64,000 bases of DNA from Sodiomyces alkalinus F11 (Eukaryota > Ascomycota > Sordariomycetes > Glomerellales > Plectosphaerellaceae). Of this stretch, positions 45,867-58,043 are shown in pieces (the first letter of the stretch is position 1; every line of letters starts with the position of its first letter). The stretch is taken from NCBI RefSeq assembly GCF_003711515.1, contig NW_021167079.1, positions 1,167,471 through 1,231,470 of the forward strand. The letters run 5' to 3'. Below the pieces are notes generated by a model that had not been told where the DNA came from, did not search any database, and worked only from the letters and a program-made list of their open reading frames with translations. Both the position numbers and the translations under genes were made by a program.

Positions 45867-46679
45867 TCAGCCGCCTTCGGTCTCAGACGGCACGGCCGCA
45901 CCTGCTGCCCCTGCCGCTCCATTCACCATGAAATCGGGACTCCAGTATTCCCACTCGCCAGGACACTGCTTATCAACCCAAAGCATGCCTTCTCCAAGGA
46001 GGTCCTCAATCGCGGTGACGGCACGGGCGCGGGTCCAGCCGAGATTATCCATGAGCATCCCAACACTTACGTAGCCCAGCACCTGGGCAGCTTCGAGGAC
46101 GGCGCTCTGATCGGTGTTCAGCTCCTTGGGCACGCTGCGAATATAGGTCTTCCTTCCGACACGGATGACGCTAAAGGAGCTGCCGAGCGGTTTCAGGGTC
46201 CCTACGGCGCGCAGGATGTCGTCCTCCGTCACCTCGGGGCTACCTTCAGGACGTGTTTTCGTGATGCGCTCCTTCACCTCGCGGACGCCGATCAGGCCGC
46301 CGTTTTCGGGTCGGGTAGCAGTGCACACCTCAACGACACGGACGGCAAGCTCAAAGTAAAAGTCGTTGAGCGGACGGCCAAGGAGCTGTGCCCAGATGGA
46401 GCTGCCTGACGATGAGGAGGATGAGGAGGACGAGGAGGCCAGGGGGTCGACGCCTATTGCGGCGCACATGCGAGCGAACTGAGCGCGAAACGAAGGGTCG
46501 GAGCGGATATCTTTGGCGTGGGTCTGGGCAAACTGTTGCAGGAGAGAGCGGAAGACAGCAAGCTGGGTCTCTAAGGCGGCAGCGTTCGTGTTACGCAGAT
46601 TGCTACCGTGACTAGCATACTGGGCGGAGGTGATGCGGGAGCGGTCAAAGGCCCCGATTCCAACACCCTTCCGGGACAT
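45867..46679 (-). CDS. SNF8: ESCRT-II subunit Snf8/Vps22 (EAP30)
   Basis: A single 270-residue frame. The start MSRKGVGIGAFDRSRI is the conserved EAP30 N-terminus, followed by a helical hairpin (ETQLAVFRSLLQQFAQTHAK, then DPSFRAQFARMCAAIGVDPL). Two winged-helix domains follow, including NDFYFELAVRVVEVC, ITEDD-like VTEDDILRAVGTLKPLG, and LGYVSVGMLMDNLGWTRARA with DLLGEGMLWVDKQ and EYWSPDF. Snf8 pairs with Vps36 and two Vps25 copies in ESCRT-II, sorting ubiquitinated cargo into multivesicular bodies at endosomes. A ten-residue serine run near residues 82-91, encoded by a TCC/TCG-type repeat, sits in the linker after the helical hairpin and is probably harmless. The C-terminus ends with an Ala/Gly-rich tail. 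Confidence 0.93.
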   Translation of the reverse strand: MSRKGVGIGAFDRSRITSAQYASHGSNLRNTNAAALETQLAVFRSLLQQFAQTHAKDIRSDPSFRAQFARMCAAIGVDPLASSSSSSSSSSGSSIWAQLLGRPLNDFYFELAVRVVEVCTATRPENGGLIGVREVKERITKTRPEGSPEVTEDDILRAVGTLKPLGSSFSVIRVGRKTYIRSVPKELNTDQSAVLEAAQVLGYVSVGMLMDNLGWTRARAVTAIEDLLGEGMLWVDKQCPGEWEYWSPDFMVNGAAGAAGAAVPSETEGG

Positions 46680-47103
46680 GGCTGCTGGTGGTCGACGTTT
46701 TGGCCGGAGAGAATATCAATATAACTACCAGACTACCGGGTCACAGAGGCATGCCAAAGATCCAGTATAGAGGAGGGGTCAAGCTCATGAGCGAAGCAGT
46801 TGTTGGGTGGGTCATCGGAACCACTTTGGATGACATAATCCTCCCCCAGTCCCAGGGAGAATTAAGTCACGTGCATTTCATGGCAGTTAATTGACCCACC
46901 TTTGTCTTGCCCAATCGGGTCTAGCCCCAGCCAAGCGCACGCACAACCCTCACACAACTAGCCGATTTCAATTTTGCAAAGCGAAAGAAAGCGAAAGTGA
47001 GTAAAGCACGACAACGCCTTTTATCGCCGACCGACCTGTCAACCCTCCTCCGCTGCTGCGACTCTCAATCCTCTCGCAAGGCCACACAACCCCAGCAGCA
47101 AAT
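46680..47103. promoter_or_regulatory. Bidirectional promoter of SNF8 and rps16
   Basis: 424 bp between divergent start codons. It includes TCACGTGCATTTC near 46867 (an E-box-like CACGTG). Use of the site is unproven. Confidence 0.4.
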
Positions 47104-47921
47104 ATGTCGTCCACCCAAAGCGTCCAGTGCTTCGGCAAGAAGAAGACGGCCACCGCCGTTGCCCACTGCAAGGTTCGCGCCGACCTCCCCCCTTCGATCG
47201 TCGTCTCGTCAAAAACTGGTTTGGAGGACAGGAAATGTGGAACATGCATATTTGCAACGCGCTTTGGAACCGGGAAGGAGCAGGAACACGACGAAAAATT
47301 GAGATGTCAAGGAAGATTGGAGGGGAATTCATTTACCTAAGGGATCGTGACTGACGAACTTCCTCTATTCCAGGCCGGCAAGGGTCTCATCAAGGTCAAC
47401 GGCAGGCCTCTGTCGCTTGTCCAGCCTGAGATTCTCCGCTTCAAGGTACGACCCTTATTGTTCATTCTCTCAGTCTGCCGCTCCATTTCACGTCGAACCT
47501 CTCGCCTTTCAAACTACAACCCATCACGCGATCCCCCGAAATCTTCACATGCCAAACGCCGGCAAATAACCCCGAAAAAGAAGGAAGGAAATGAAGAATG
47601 TCAACACATGAATGCTAACTGGCATCTTAGGTCTACGAGCCTCTTCTGATCCTCGGCCTCGACAAGTTCTCCAACGTCGACATCCGCGTCCGCGTGTCCG
47701 GTGGCGGTCACACCTCCCAGATCTACGCCATCCGTCAGGCCATCTCCAAGGCCCTGATCGCCTACTACCAGAAGTTCGTCGATGAGCACTCCAAGAACAT
47801 GCTCAAGCAGGCCCTCGTAGCCTACGACCGCACCCTCCTCGTCGCCGACAACCGCCGGTGCGAGCCCAAGAAGTTCGGCGGTAAAGGTGCCCGCTCCCGC
47901 TTCCAGAAGTCCTACCGTTAA
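47104..47921 (+). CDS. rps16: 40S ribosomal protein uS9 (S16)
   Basis: Exons 47104-47172, 47374-47445 and 47631-47921 splice in phase to 143 residues, the usual eukaryotic length. The product reads [60 protein letters not shown] and ends with the invariant [11 protein letters not shown] tail that reaches the P-site tRNA. It is part of the small ribosomal subunit. Two early introns of 201 and 185 nt interrupt the short first exons, as typical in ribosomal protein genes. The start is supported by the family N-terminus. Confidence 0.96.
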
Positions 47922-48706
47922 AGCATTTACCCATCCTCTTTTTGTTGTGGTGGTGCTGGTGGTGCCGGTGGCGGTGAGCAAAAGCGGCCGGCGCATGGGT
48001 ATGGTGTGCCATGTACGCCTGCGTTGGTTACCTTTTGGGGGACGAGGGAAATGGCTAGAAACGAAAGAACGGGCGGCGGCGGAAGACGCATGGCTGGCTG
48101 GCTAGGGCTACCGCTGGGACCCGAGAATACCCAATCCGAGGCCCCAGCCCCCCTTGCGCGCAGTCTTTGGGAGATGCATGGTCGCAACTACTCACCCGGA
48201 GTCAACAGTGGATCAAAATTTAGGGGGGCTTACGGGGTTATCTTGCGCGCGTCGTCTTTTCCGATTATGCATTTGCATGGCCAAGAGGCTAGGCTAGGCT
48301 GGTTTGTAAAGGGTCAGGCAGGCAAATGAAACATTGATCAAAGACTGTTGTGAGTTCCGTCTTGGGGGGAACAGGTGTTCATGATTCATCGCATATGGGA
48401 GGTAAATATTCTGTGTCATTGGTGTCCATGTTGTGTTCCCACCTCCCAAATCTATCGTTCGCATGCGCGAATTCCCCAGCCTATGTACTAATCTTCTTCT
48501 TCCTCCGTGGGGCTCAATGAAAGAACACTGCGATGCTTTACAACCCAATCTACCTGTCTACATATGTAAAAGTCGACAACTCCAATGGACTGGTGCAGTT
48601 GTATACAAATTCACCATAGACCTACTACAGAGAATCATACTCACTACCCCTCTAGGTCAAGGCATCTCTCGGCAGGTCGGGACACCATCTGTTTCCGTCC
48701 CTCTTT
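47922..48706. other. Convergent intergenic region
   Basis: 0.8 kb between rps16 and the Aar2 gene. A (GTGGTGGT)-like G/T run lies just after the S16 stop at 47945-47975. No gene seen. Confidence 0.5.
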
Positions 48707-50503
48707 CTAAGACTTGAGCACCCCCCTACCTAGCATCCGCCGATAGCCGGAACTAACGTCCCGAATCTCCTTGTTGAGCCACTTGGGAAGCTTTCTCATT
48801 GCGGGCATTATTCTGTGCCGATCCAGATTGACGTCCTTCCTACATTCACCATCGATATCTGTCGCAGGGAGACCGTGAGACAGCTCCGTTCGACCATCTG
48901 ACGCTCCGAACGCAGTCCTCGTCCAGGCCACAACTGGCTGATGCAAAGATTGCAAAGACGGACGCCGCTTACTTCCTTTGCCAGCGTACAGAGGCGCTGC
49001 GGAAGCCATTTTCGTGGTGACAGGATCTAGTCTCATTTGCACATTCAGAGGTCCTTCGGATAAGACCCCGCAAATCAGTTGCTCGTGGGAAGCTACATCC
49101 TCAACGATGGAAGCCAATGTCCGAAAAGAGTCGTCACCACTGGACTCAAGGATACTCCCTTCGATGTTGGGCGCAATTCCGGTAGCCCACCCCGGCTCCC
49201 AGCGCAACTTACTGCCGTATTGTGCAACCATCCAGTTCTCGATGGCCGAAAATGTCCGCCCAATAACGAGATAGTCCTCCGGGCAGAAGGCCATCTCGTG
49301 TGAGAATTGCGGAAACCGCAGCTTGTACGTGGCGAGGGCACGGCATAGCGACTCCCCGAGGTCAGGGACCCTCTCCAGAACGTGTCCACAGTCGATATGA
49401 TCGAACAGAAGCTGATGGTAGAAGATATCCAGAAGTTTCTTCGCCAACCCCGTGCTTTCTGGTAGCAAGGCATAAGCCCGAAGAACGAAAGTCTGTGCCG
49501 TGCGCCACTAGAGCTCGAGGCAGTCGTCGTTGTTCGCGAGGGCACCCGCAATGAAGAGGAACTGGAACTCCCCAGCCAAGTCGGAGTCTCCTGCTGCTCC
49601 GCCGTTGGCTTGATCGCTCAAAAATGAAACAAGATGGACGGTAGAATCGTTGGGTTCCATCTCGACATTCCCGGTCTTATCGGCCGTCTTTTCCTGCTCA
49701 ATGTGGGTTTCACGGGCCAGTCTGGCGAGTGCAAAGGAAAGATCGCCGCCGCACATGGTCCTGGACATGCGGCGTTGACCTGCACCACCACGAGGCTCCG
49801 AGATATCCCGCACAGGGTGGTCCGAGTGCACCCTCCAGTCGCGATCGCGCCGGCTTACGACCCTGTGAAGCAGGGGCTCGGAGATGCAGCTTGTGATGCG
49901 CGACCAGATCGTTGCCGGCTCGGTAGCTCCCGAGTAATCCGAGGCCGGTGTTGGGCAGTGATAGTGGAAGAGGGATATTTTATGCTCGCGAATGGATTCC
50001 CGGTATAGTCGTCTTTCGTATCTACTGACATGACGTCCTAATGTCTGGGTATACTGGTTCCATTGCAGGACGTGAATATTCTGCTTCTTGCCAGAGCTGA
50101 TAACCCAGCAGCCGCACCGGGGATATCCTCGAATCCTCGGGGTGGCCCACACAAAGTGAAATCCCGGAGGAATTCCCCGGATACCGAAGCATTGGTCTCC
50201 AAATCCCACGTGTGTCATTGTATCGCAGCCAACGGTATACCCCTCGGGCAAATCAGTGATGAGTAAGATGTCTTGCGCCAGTGCATCGTCTTCGTGGATC
50301 TTGGTCGGTTGAGGCTCCTCCGGGCTTACGGGGGAGCTGCGACATTGCAAGTCGTTGATATTTTCAGGCATGGGGTCTTGGTTAACGGCTAGGCTGGCGT
50401 ATGGAGGATGTCGTATAGGAGCATCGTTGGGGCTGCTAGTAGTTGGATTGACTTCAGCCCTACTGGGAACCACATCCCGCGGAGTATATTCGAATGTGTG
50501 CAT
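48707..50503 (-). CDS. AAR2: Aar2 (U5 snRNP assembly factor), interrupted by an in-frame TAG
   Basis: Two frames in the same register, 50503-49508 and 49507-48707, are separated only by a TAG at 49510-49508; together they are 597 residues plus the stop. The N-terminal domain carries LLITDLPEGYTVGCDTMTHV, GIRGIPPGFHFVWATP and the block HVLQWNQYTQTLG, as in Aar2. Family alignment continues straight across the stop: GEFQFLFIAGALANNDDCLE, L, then W-R, and on to KLLDIFYHQLLFDHID. No GT..AG intron removes the TAG without deleting conserved residues. Aar2 chaperones Prp8 during U5 snRNP biogenesis. The truncated form would lose the helical C-terminal domain. Sequencing error, loss of function and readthrough all remain possible. 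Confidence 0.72.
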
Positions 50504-52288
50504 AGAGCCCGGTGAGCTCCGTATCTTACGTTAGGTATGAAGAAGTACTCCGTATGCGGGTGACGGGAGAAGATACGTCTACTCGGTCCGAATGTTAAAG
50601 CTGATACGATCAGACTCCGTAAGTGGTGGAGGGGCTGGCAAGATCTCTGGCGAAGGGAGGATATGGATCACGAATTCGACAATGGTGTTCTTGCTCTCGG
50701 TACGTGACTGATGCGTCATGTTTATGTGCTTCTCTCCATTACTCGAGTGGGCAAGAGACACCCACTTCGAAACACGTGCATCGAGGCAGACGTGACCTGG
50801 CCACTCGGCCAATGGTAGCGTCTTGGTGGCCCTAAATCCGGATGCACGGCTTCCAGAACAAGATACTTACCTTGGTCTACCAGGCAAGGTAAGCTTCGAT
50901 TTACGGAATAAATATTGTCTGGTCAGTACCTACCTATCGATGTTGTTAGCTGCATGTGGCAGTTCAGGCTTTGTTCGCTACGGTGCCTACTTTTGCGGTA
51001 GCCTAGTGCCCGGAAAGGTTAATTACGGATAACATGATATTGCATCGTGTTGTGAGGAACATACTCCGTAAACCAGACTCTCAGAGAAAGCTTCCATGAA
51101 CTTTTGGTGTGTACAGAGTAACTGGCCAGTTGTACGAATACGGAGAAAACGATTCGGTTTGTGTGTAGTGACCTCCGCAGACCGAGCAAGTCTCCCCGGT
51201 CAGTCGGTGGCTACGGTGAGCTCTAATACTGTATCTTATGTAAGCCATCAGCCATGTCACACTGTCCGTTTGATTACAAGCCATACCTATTTCTACTTCG
51301 TACCACTTATATCCCGATCTAACGGTACACTAATCAGTACGAAAGTCACCGATGTTACACTGGCTAAGAACAACGAGAAACGAAACGAACAAGCCAGACC
51401 ACCTGCGTACTCCGCAAGACGGCGACGCACTAACGCATGGTAAATCACTTGGCCGCCCATCCCTTTCTCTTCCTACGTGTACTACACTACTTGTTCGGGC
51501 CCTTGCCATCACGCGCTATACCCATCCTTGCCCCTCCCCCCCGGGCCTCACTTTAGTTTAGGTATTGGGGTATTTATTCCCTACACTCCCCCTCCAGTCC
51601 ATCTTTCTCGGGTTACACCACGCTAAAGGGCGGCAACGCATAGGGGATATCCTTTAGCCCTATCTAGGCAAGTCTCTGGGGATTCTATCGGCACCTCACG
51701 TCTTGATTATAGGGGCTGGGCTGGGTGGAGATACGCTTTCCCCCCCCCTTCTCTCTCTGTCCTCTTATACCCTTCCCGTACACTCGGGATGGCTGAAGTA
51801 TATCAAAAGAATAACACGAAGGCTGAAGTTGACGGGAGCGGCTGGATAAATGACGACTGCCAAGGTAGCACGTCAGTCGCACTTCATCCAAATTTCCGTG
51901 GGGTTCCTCTCGTTCTAACTATGTTACGGCTGGACTCGCTTTCATGGCGGATCGCCAACGTTACTCCTGGATTCGTCGCACGGAAGAAGACCACCATATT
52001 GATTTGAACTTTCGATGAGAGAATGGCACGCGCAATGTGAAGCAAGGATGGCGGATATGATGATGCGCCAGAAGAGGATTGTCTCCATCACATGTAAACC
52101 GTACGCAAAAGACTGGGTAGTCGAAAATAACCATAAATGACAAACTCGATACTCGGAAGCGTAAGAACACGTGGGGTTGTCCCCTGCGCAACACCATCGG
52201 TGAAGTACGCATCTGTCAGGTGATTACTCCGTACGGGAGTGACACCCGAGATGATGCAACAACAGACAGCCCATGCATTCCAGCAACC

Positions 52289-52320
52289 AAAAAAAAAAAA
52301 GAAGAAGAAGAAGAAGAAAA
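52289..52320. repeat. Poly(A)/GAA microsatellite
   Basis: About 12 A residues followed by six GAA-type repeats. Confidence 0.8.
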
Positions 52321-52667
52321 CCACATAGCCTGACGAAGGCCGTCCGTTAGAAGACACAGAGGGGGTAAAGGGAAGACAAAAGCGATGGAACCGGTGAAGA
52401 GATCGCCGTTTAGTGCTGTACACCAAGCCTGTCTTGAATTGCTCCGTTCCCGCCGTTCATACTCGGGCCCATGACGCCGTTCATTCCTTCCCGAACTCCG
52501 GACAGCGCACTAAGATCGACGCTTAAGCACAGCCGTTGCCTGCCTACCTGGTAGGTTCTTCCTCTGGGGGGCGGTTGGCCGTCTTGGCTCATCCTGTCAA
52601 TTATTAGACTGCGCCGCAGCTTTACCTGTTTGCGACTAATACATATTAATTCCAACGTACATGTAAA

Positions 52668-52688
52668 CAACACACACACACACACACT
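52668..52688. repeat. CA microsatellite
   Basis: A run of about ten CA dinucleotides. Confidence 0.8.
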
Positions 52689-53652
52689 CTTCGCACACAT
52701 ATCTACATGTACACCCCTCCCCTGACGATACTGCGTAGGCAATGTTCACCAAGTCCCCATATGTCCAGTCGGTTCCCGTCCCGAGTAAAACAGCCTAAGG
52801 ATGGCAGTTGTTCCAAGCAGGTACCTTAGTCATATGACAAGGGAGGCGACGATCTCGCCAGCTAGGCCAACTGTTGGGTCTGATCTCAATTGGTACCTTA
52901 CTTTGGACAGATATAAAATCTCACACCTTGTCCCAAATCTCACCCAGCTAAACGCCAATCTGGTTTCTTGATCTTGTGTCACGAGAACCCCAATAATCAC
53001 TCAACCGCGCCTCTATTGCAATTTTTTTTTTTTCCTTTTTCGCGTCTTCGTATTGTATGTTTAGACGCAACTCGTATACAGGGCAATATTCACCACCCCC
53101 AATGCTCAGTACAGACATGTCAACGCGGAAACTCCACAGGAAAGAATGCGGTGGTAAATTTTGCCCTCTTTTGTCTCCCCCGAGGGACCCCAGTCTGAAA
53201 TCAAGAATGCATCGTCGAGTCCACCCACGCCAAAGCAACACTCCAAATCGTCACATCGTAAGTAACACGTGCCGAACCAAACTGCACACGCGTGCCCTCT
53301 CGTGACGACACCCGTGAAATAAGAGAGTTGCCATACCGTGAAGGTCGCTTACAGTACAACCCCTATGTCTAAATAATGATAAGCGAAGTCGTGGGATCAT
53401 GAACAGCATGGCAGGCGTTAAGTCGCGGAGATCAAAGCATCCGATAACACACGCAAGTTCGCTCTGTCATTCGTGATAGTTATGGATTGTCTCGTCGCCA
53501 TCGAGTTCGGTGGCAGGGGTTGTTGTTCGCGAAGGGGGTGTGTCTATCGGGTGGAAGTTTATCGGTTGGAATAATAATGGCTCCCAGCCTCGCCTTGGTG
53601 TCGGGGCTTGGATTTCTGGTATCTGTCGGTTCAAGCCCTGAGTCTCGCGCGC

Positions 53653-55315
53653 CTAATGACTCTGACCGGGCTGTGCACCATTATCTGCCTGTCCCGTTAG
53701 TTTAGCGTCTTCTAATCGCTCCGAATGGGTGAGACAAGTCGCTTTGTACCGAGTCGACTTACGTTGACTGTATAGACCCTGGCCGGGCTGCGCGTAAGGT
53801 GACTGTGATTGCGGCTGGTAGTTGGCTGAGTACATGTGTGTGCTGTTGTATTCGGGTAATGGCTGTTGCGGAACCCCCGACGGAGGACCGCCGGGGTACG
53901 AGGGCTGGTAGCCGATAGGCGGAAGCTGCACCTGCCTGTTGCCTGTGTATGCAGAGCCTGGCTGAGCTCCCTCGGGTCCAGATTGAGGGTCAGTCTGGGC
54001 ATTCTGAGCTTGAGCCTGAGCCGCGGCCGCGACCGCGGCACGTCGTTGCTCTTCTTCAGCTTTGCGCGCAGCCTCTTCCTCCTTCTTGCGTTGTTTCCAT
54101 TCTTTTCGAATCTCTTTGAACTCTGTTTTCAACGTACCATGGATTAGCTGTTTGTCAAGATGTTCCATTTGTCTGAAGATCGTGGCGGGAGAGATTCTTG
54201 CCCTCCCGAGTCTAGACTGCGATCCGAAGCGACTCCGATGGGGAAACATCATCAAGGCCAATGCCACAAAAGCGGACGAGGTGGAAAGACTAGGCTCAAC
54301 AAGGGTTATGCGCATACCTTCTGGAGTCCGCTTTGCCCCGTGGGACTGCATGGTGACATGGGCATTCAGATGGTTTAAAGTACCATATGCCTTCTCGCAG
54401 CCGTTCCAGCCGCACTTGTACATGCGCTCGATCTCTTCATATCTTCGTCGCGGTCTTTTATGCTGTTGGGCGCCGGGGATGGGGACGAATGAATAGACCT
54501 GGTGTGCAGTAAACTATCATGTTAGTCGTTGGGGTTCTGGGATCCACTTCGAAAAACGACATTCAAAAAGAAAACGCCGTAAATGGTCCCTGCGGAGGCG
54601 TCGATATTCCCGCATTGTGTCCGTCGAATTCGTTTGGGACGACGCGACGGCTATGCGACGCGACACGACGCGACACACCGTCCATAGGAAAAAAAAAACC
54701 CCCCTTTATCAAGACGCTTACCTGGTGCGGTCTGCCCGGCGGGGCGGAGCTCGGGGTCGTGGGGAAGACATGGCCGGCCGGTGCCAACCCGGCGCTGTGC
54801 TGGCCGTAACCACCCCAGTCGGGACGAGGTTGAGGGTAGGCATGCTGGTATCCGTGCGCGATATCTCCGGGCGGCGGGCCGTAAGGCGATGGCTGACCGT
54901 AGGCATAGGTCGGACTCGGTCCGGCGATGGAGGGATCTAAGGGTACATCGTGGTCAGACTTGACTTGCTGCTGGGTGGCTTGATGGTTGGGCCCATCCTG
55001 CCGGGACAAAGACGGACTGTTTGTTTGTTGCGCCATGCCACCGCTGCTACCGCTCGGGTTGCTAGCCGGATGGTACGGTCTCTGGTGGATGTGCTCAGGG
55101 AACGATCCTGAGCGCGCCGAAGACGGGTAGACGCCGTACTCCGATGTGGGAGTAGCCGAAGCAGAGTAGTTACTAGGTCGGACCTCCTGCTGCGAGGAGT
55201 ATTGCGCAGCAGAAGGCTGGTCTGCAGAGGAACCTTCAGAACGTGGGTCGCCGCAGTTGCTTGGATGAGGCGAAGGCAAACCTGACTGGGAGTACTCGGC
55301 AGCACTGTGTTCCAT
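53653..55315 (-). CDS. con7: C2H2 transcription factor, Con7 type
   Basis: Exons 55315-54722, 54498-54318, 54122-53763 and 53684-53653 splice in phase to 388 residues. The first ~200 residues are Ser/Pro/Gln/Tyr-rich and disordered. The single zinc finger reads YKCGWNGCEKAYGTLNHLNA followed by H-x5-H (HVTMQSH), then GAKRTPEEFKEIRKEWKQRK and a Glu/Arg/Ala-rich helix, a hallmark of Con7 factors. The tail is Gln/Tyr/Pro-rich, ending YSQHNGAQPGQSH. Con7 in Magnaporthe is needed for normal conidium shape, appressorium formation and expression of a chitin synthase. The last intron is 78 nt with no in-frame stop, so its retention would insert 26 residues. Long 5' non-coding sequence suggests complex regulation. 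Confidence 0.87.
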
Positions 55316-57974
55316 AAAGCGAGGCTGTACAAGCAGGTTCTCGATGGACGAGAGCCGATGGAGTGGTAGTGTCGGGTGGTGTGCGGTGATGAGGGCTGCT
55401 ATATGAGAACCGGACGCATACTATGGCTCAACGGCAGGGAGATCGGGGTTCGTGGGCCGGTGAAGCCGCTGGGAACTAGGAGGGCAGGGAGGAGAAGATG
55501 CAGGTATATGCACTGCAGGTATGATACAGCGAAGAGGTTGAATGACGAGGCAATACTCCGTAGAATTAATTGACTTGATCGGCCGGAAGCGCAAGAAGCA
55601 ATGGTAAGTGGGATATCCTGGGTGAGACCTTGCAGGCGGCGTGGGCGAGTATAAAATTGGTGCCGGGACGGGCTTGAGATGGTGCGGATCAACCAACGAG
55701 TCGGGATGGATGCTTTAAGTGGGCGTCGTCAATGACCGATGAGCCCACGGACTTTTCGAATGGATATGCGTAGGTATCTCTGCTGGGTCGCGTCTTGCTC
55801 GTCTTTGCTCGGAGCTCTTGCGGCCTGGGGAGCAGGCGTACTAAAATAGTGCGCTAGTTGAGAAGGTGGCGGACTCGGCTGGGCCTCAAGTCCGTCCGAG
55901 GGCAGGCTCTAGCGCGAAGATCGGAGACGGTTTCCCACTAATATCCCCAATGTCGCAAGTAAGTCGATGGGTCGGCTGTGCCTGACGTCTGCAGTACAAT
56001 CTGCAACTGACTCTTCGACTAGTTACTAACGCAATGGTCGAAATGCCGGAGGAGCGTGTTTGGGAACGACGATAGAAACACGACTTAGATTCGTGTGAGA
56101 GTAATGGATATCGGTGATTGACGGTGTTGAGAGACGAAAACGTAGAGAGGGGTATGCCGAAAATATGACATGACGCCGCTCTTGGGGCCGTCAATGCATA
56201 TGTATACAATGGACATAAGACCCATGAAATTACGAAGTGGAAAAGAATGGTGAAGACTGGAGCAGCGTGGGAAAAGGAGGGAGGGAAGGAATGGGGTAGA
56301 ATGGGACGAGTTTGGCTGCAAATCAGGTTGTGGGGCCAGACCTAGACTAGGTTAAGCCAAGGAAACATAAATCCCAGGCACTGTTTTAGTCGCAGGACAG
56401 GGTTCTTAAAAGTCAAGCCTAAAGGAAGGGGGGTGGGGGGTGATCACTGAGCCACCGGGAAAATAGGGGCGTGTGTGGCGTAAGAGAGAGGGCGTGCGCT
56501 CTTGAGAAGTGGGGAGCCATGGCACCCCCGTACTTTGTACACTAGCCTCGAGAGATCAAGACGAATGTTACTGATTGCTTAGCGTCTTTGATGCCACGTG
56601 CTTGTGGAATATTGTCCGTAGGTAATGATGATGACGATGTCGGTTCTCAGAAGGTACGCGACAGTTGGGTGGTTACACCGAGAGTGGTTCGGGTCTGATT
56701 CCGGTACCTACTTCGTAGACGGCCGTTTTGGGCGGCAGAGATTGCGATTCGTACTTTTACCTTGTGCCCCATTTTCCGACTTCGTCATGATGGCAATTGA
56801 AGAGGAGAGCGAGGAGAGACACAGACGAGGAAAGGCCTTAAAGGCATGGAACAAGGAAGAGAGGAGGAACCCGAATCGCCCTCCTTCAGTTTATTGTCGG
56901 GCAGTGATATATTTGATCTGAAAGTATTGGACCGCACGAGCTTCCAGTCTTCCTCTGATGAGGAAGGGTGGGGGGGGGTGCTTCGCCCGATCAGCTGGAG
57001 GTCAATCTATGGAAACTCCCAGGAGGAAGAACCTGGTATGAGGGGGTCGCGAAAAAGAACAGCAACTAATTCGTAGGCCCGGAACACTGACTCGCGGAGA
57101 CGGCCGCAGTGCTGGAGCGACATGCGGCGTGTGCCAATGGGTGACATGGAAGTTCGTTAGCAATGAGGATGGTGGAGTTCTGATATTGCATCTCGCCCGT
57201 TTTCGTGATGAGTAGGGACGCGGGTTTTGTTGGCCTTTTGAAAGCGCAATAAAAAAGGAGATACTATCTCACGTCCCCGGGACTGTCTGTTGTTTCCAGC
57301 CATTGACGTTTCTAGCTGGGGAGCGAAAGACTATGTTGCGGATTCTTACTCGCGATTGTTAAGTGAGACGAGACGGCCGGCGGTACGTGTGATGGCGTTA
57401 CTTGGTCCTGCAGCACACAATTGCAGTTGGGAGATCGCTTGTTCCTCGAGAAGCGCGATTCTCTTGGGCCCGCTTGCTAGGGAACGGTAAACCCTTGAAC
57501 CTTGCACCTTGCACCCCCCAGCGGAGTATACTTCATATGTGCATAAATATCTGACCTGGTCGAGGCCCCAGGGTCGGTCCAAGTCGGCAATAATAATACA
57601 CGTTGTACTTCGTCCCTCAGTAGCGAGAAAAGAGGGGTGTGTCCGTTTTTGACACTCGATTTCTTTCGAAATTTTTCCTCGTCTCGTCTCCGAGAACAAC
57701 TCAATTTTCTTGTCCGGTTGTCAATGTCAATCGACAGGGGTGCGACTACGTTTGACTGGTCAAGAGACTCGCCTGAACACGGTGCCGACAGACTGGCGGT
57801 CACAGCTGCACGAGTTCGATGCACCCCAGAGGCGCTGCACAAACACAGCGAAAGCGAAGTCTTGGCTTCCCACGAAACATATTTCTATAAAAGATGTGAA
57901 CTTTGGCGATAAAACAAGATACGATAAAAAGATTTAGCGGGCAGGCGGATGCACACGTCGCGACGACGTGTTGA
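55316..57974. other. Con7 upstream region
   Basis: 2.7 kb upstream of the Con7 ATG. The first 0.4 kb is probably leader. It contains AATACTCCGTAGAA (near 55555), CCTACTTCGTAGAC (near 56708) and a G-run near 56430. No ORF with a recognisable domain. Confidence 0.45.
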
Positions 57975-58043
57975 ATTTATTATTTTTTATTATTTTTTAT
58001 TGTTTTTTATTATTTATTATTATTTATTATTATTATTATTTTG
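57975..58043. repeat. TTATTATTTT-type AT-rich tandem repeat
   Basis: About 70 bp made of irregular TTATTATTTTT and TTA units, entirely A/T apart from one G, in otherwise GC-balanced sequence. Confidence 0.85.

Larger units (their letters stand above)
50504..53652. other. 3.1-kb stretch without a convincing gene
   Basis: Holds motifs AAGTACTCCGTATGC (50543-50557), CATACTCCGTAAACC (near 51061), TACTTCGTACC (near 51294) and TACTCCGTACGGG (52226-52238), two microsatellites, and a C/T-rich tract at 51530-51600. A short reverse segment at about 52590-52545 encodes MSQDGQPPPRGRTYQ next to a GTAGGC donor-like site and is exon-like but cannot be linked to a gene. Confidence 0.5.
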
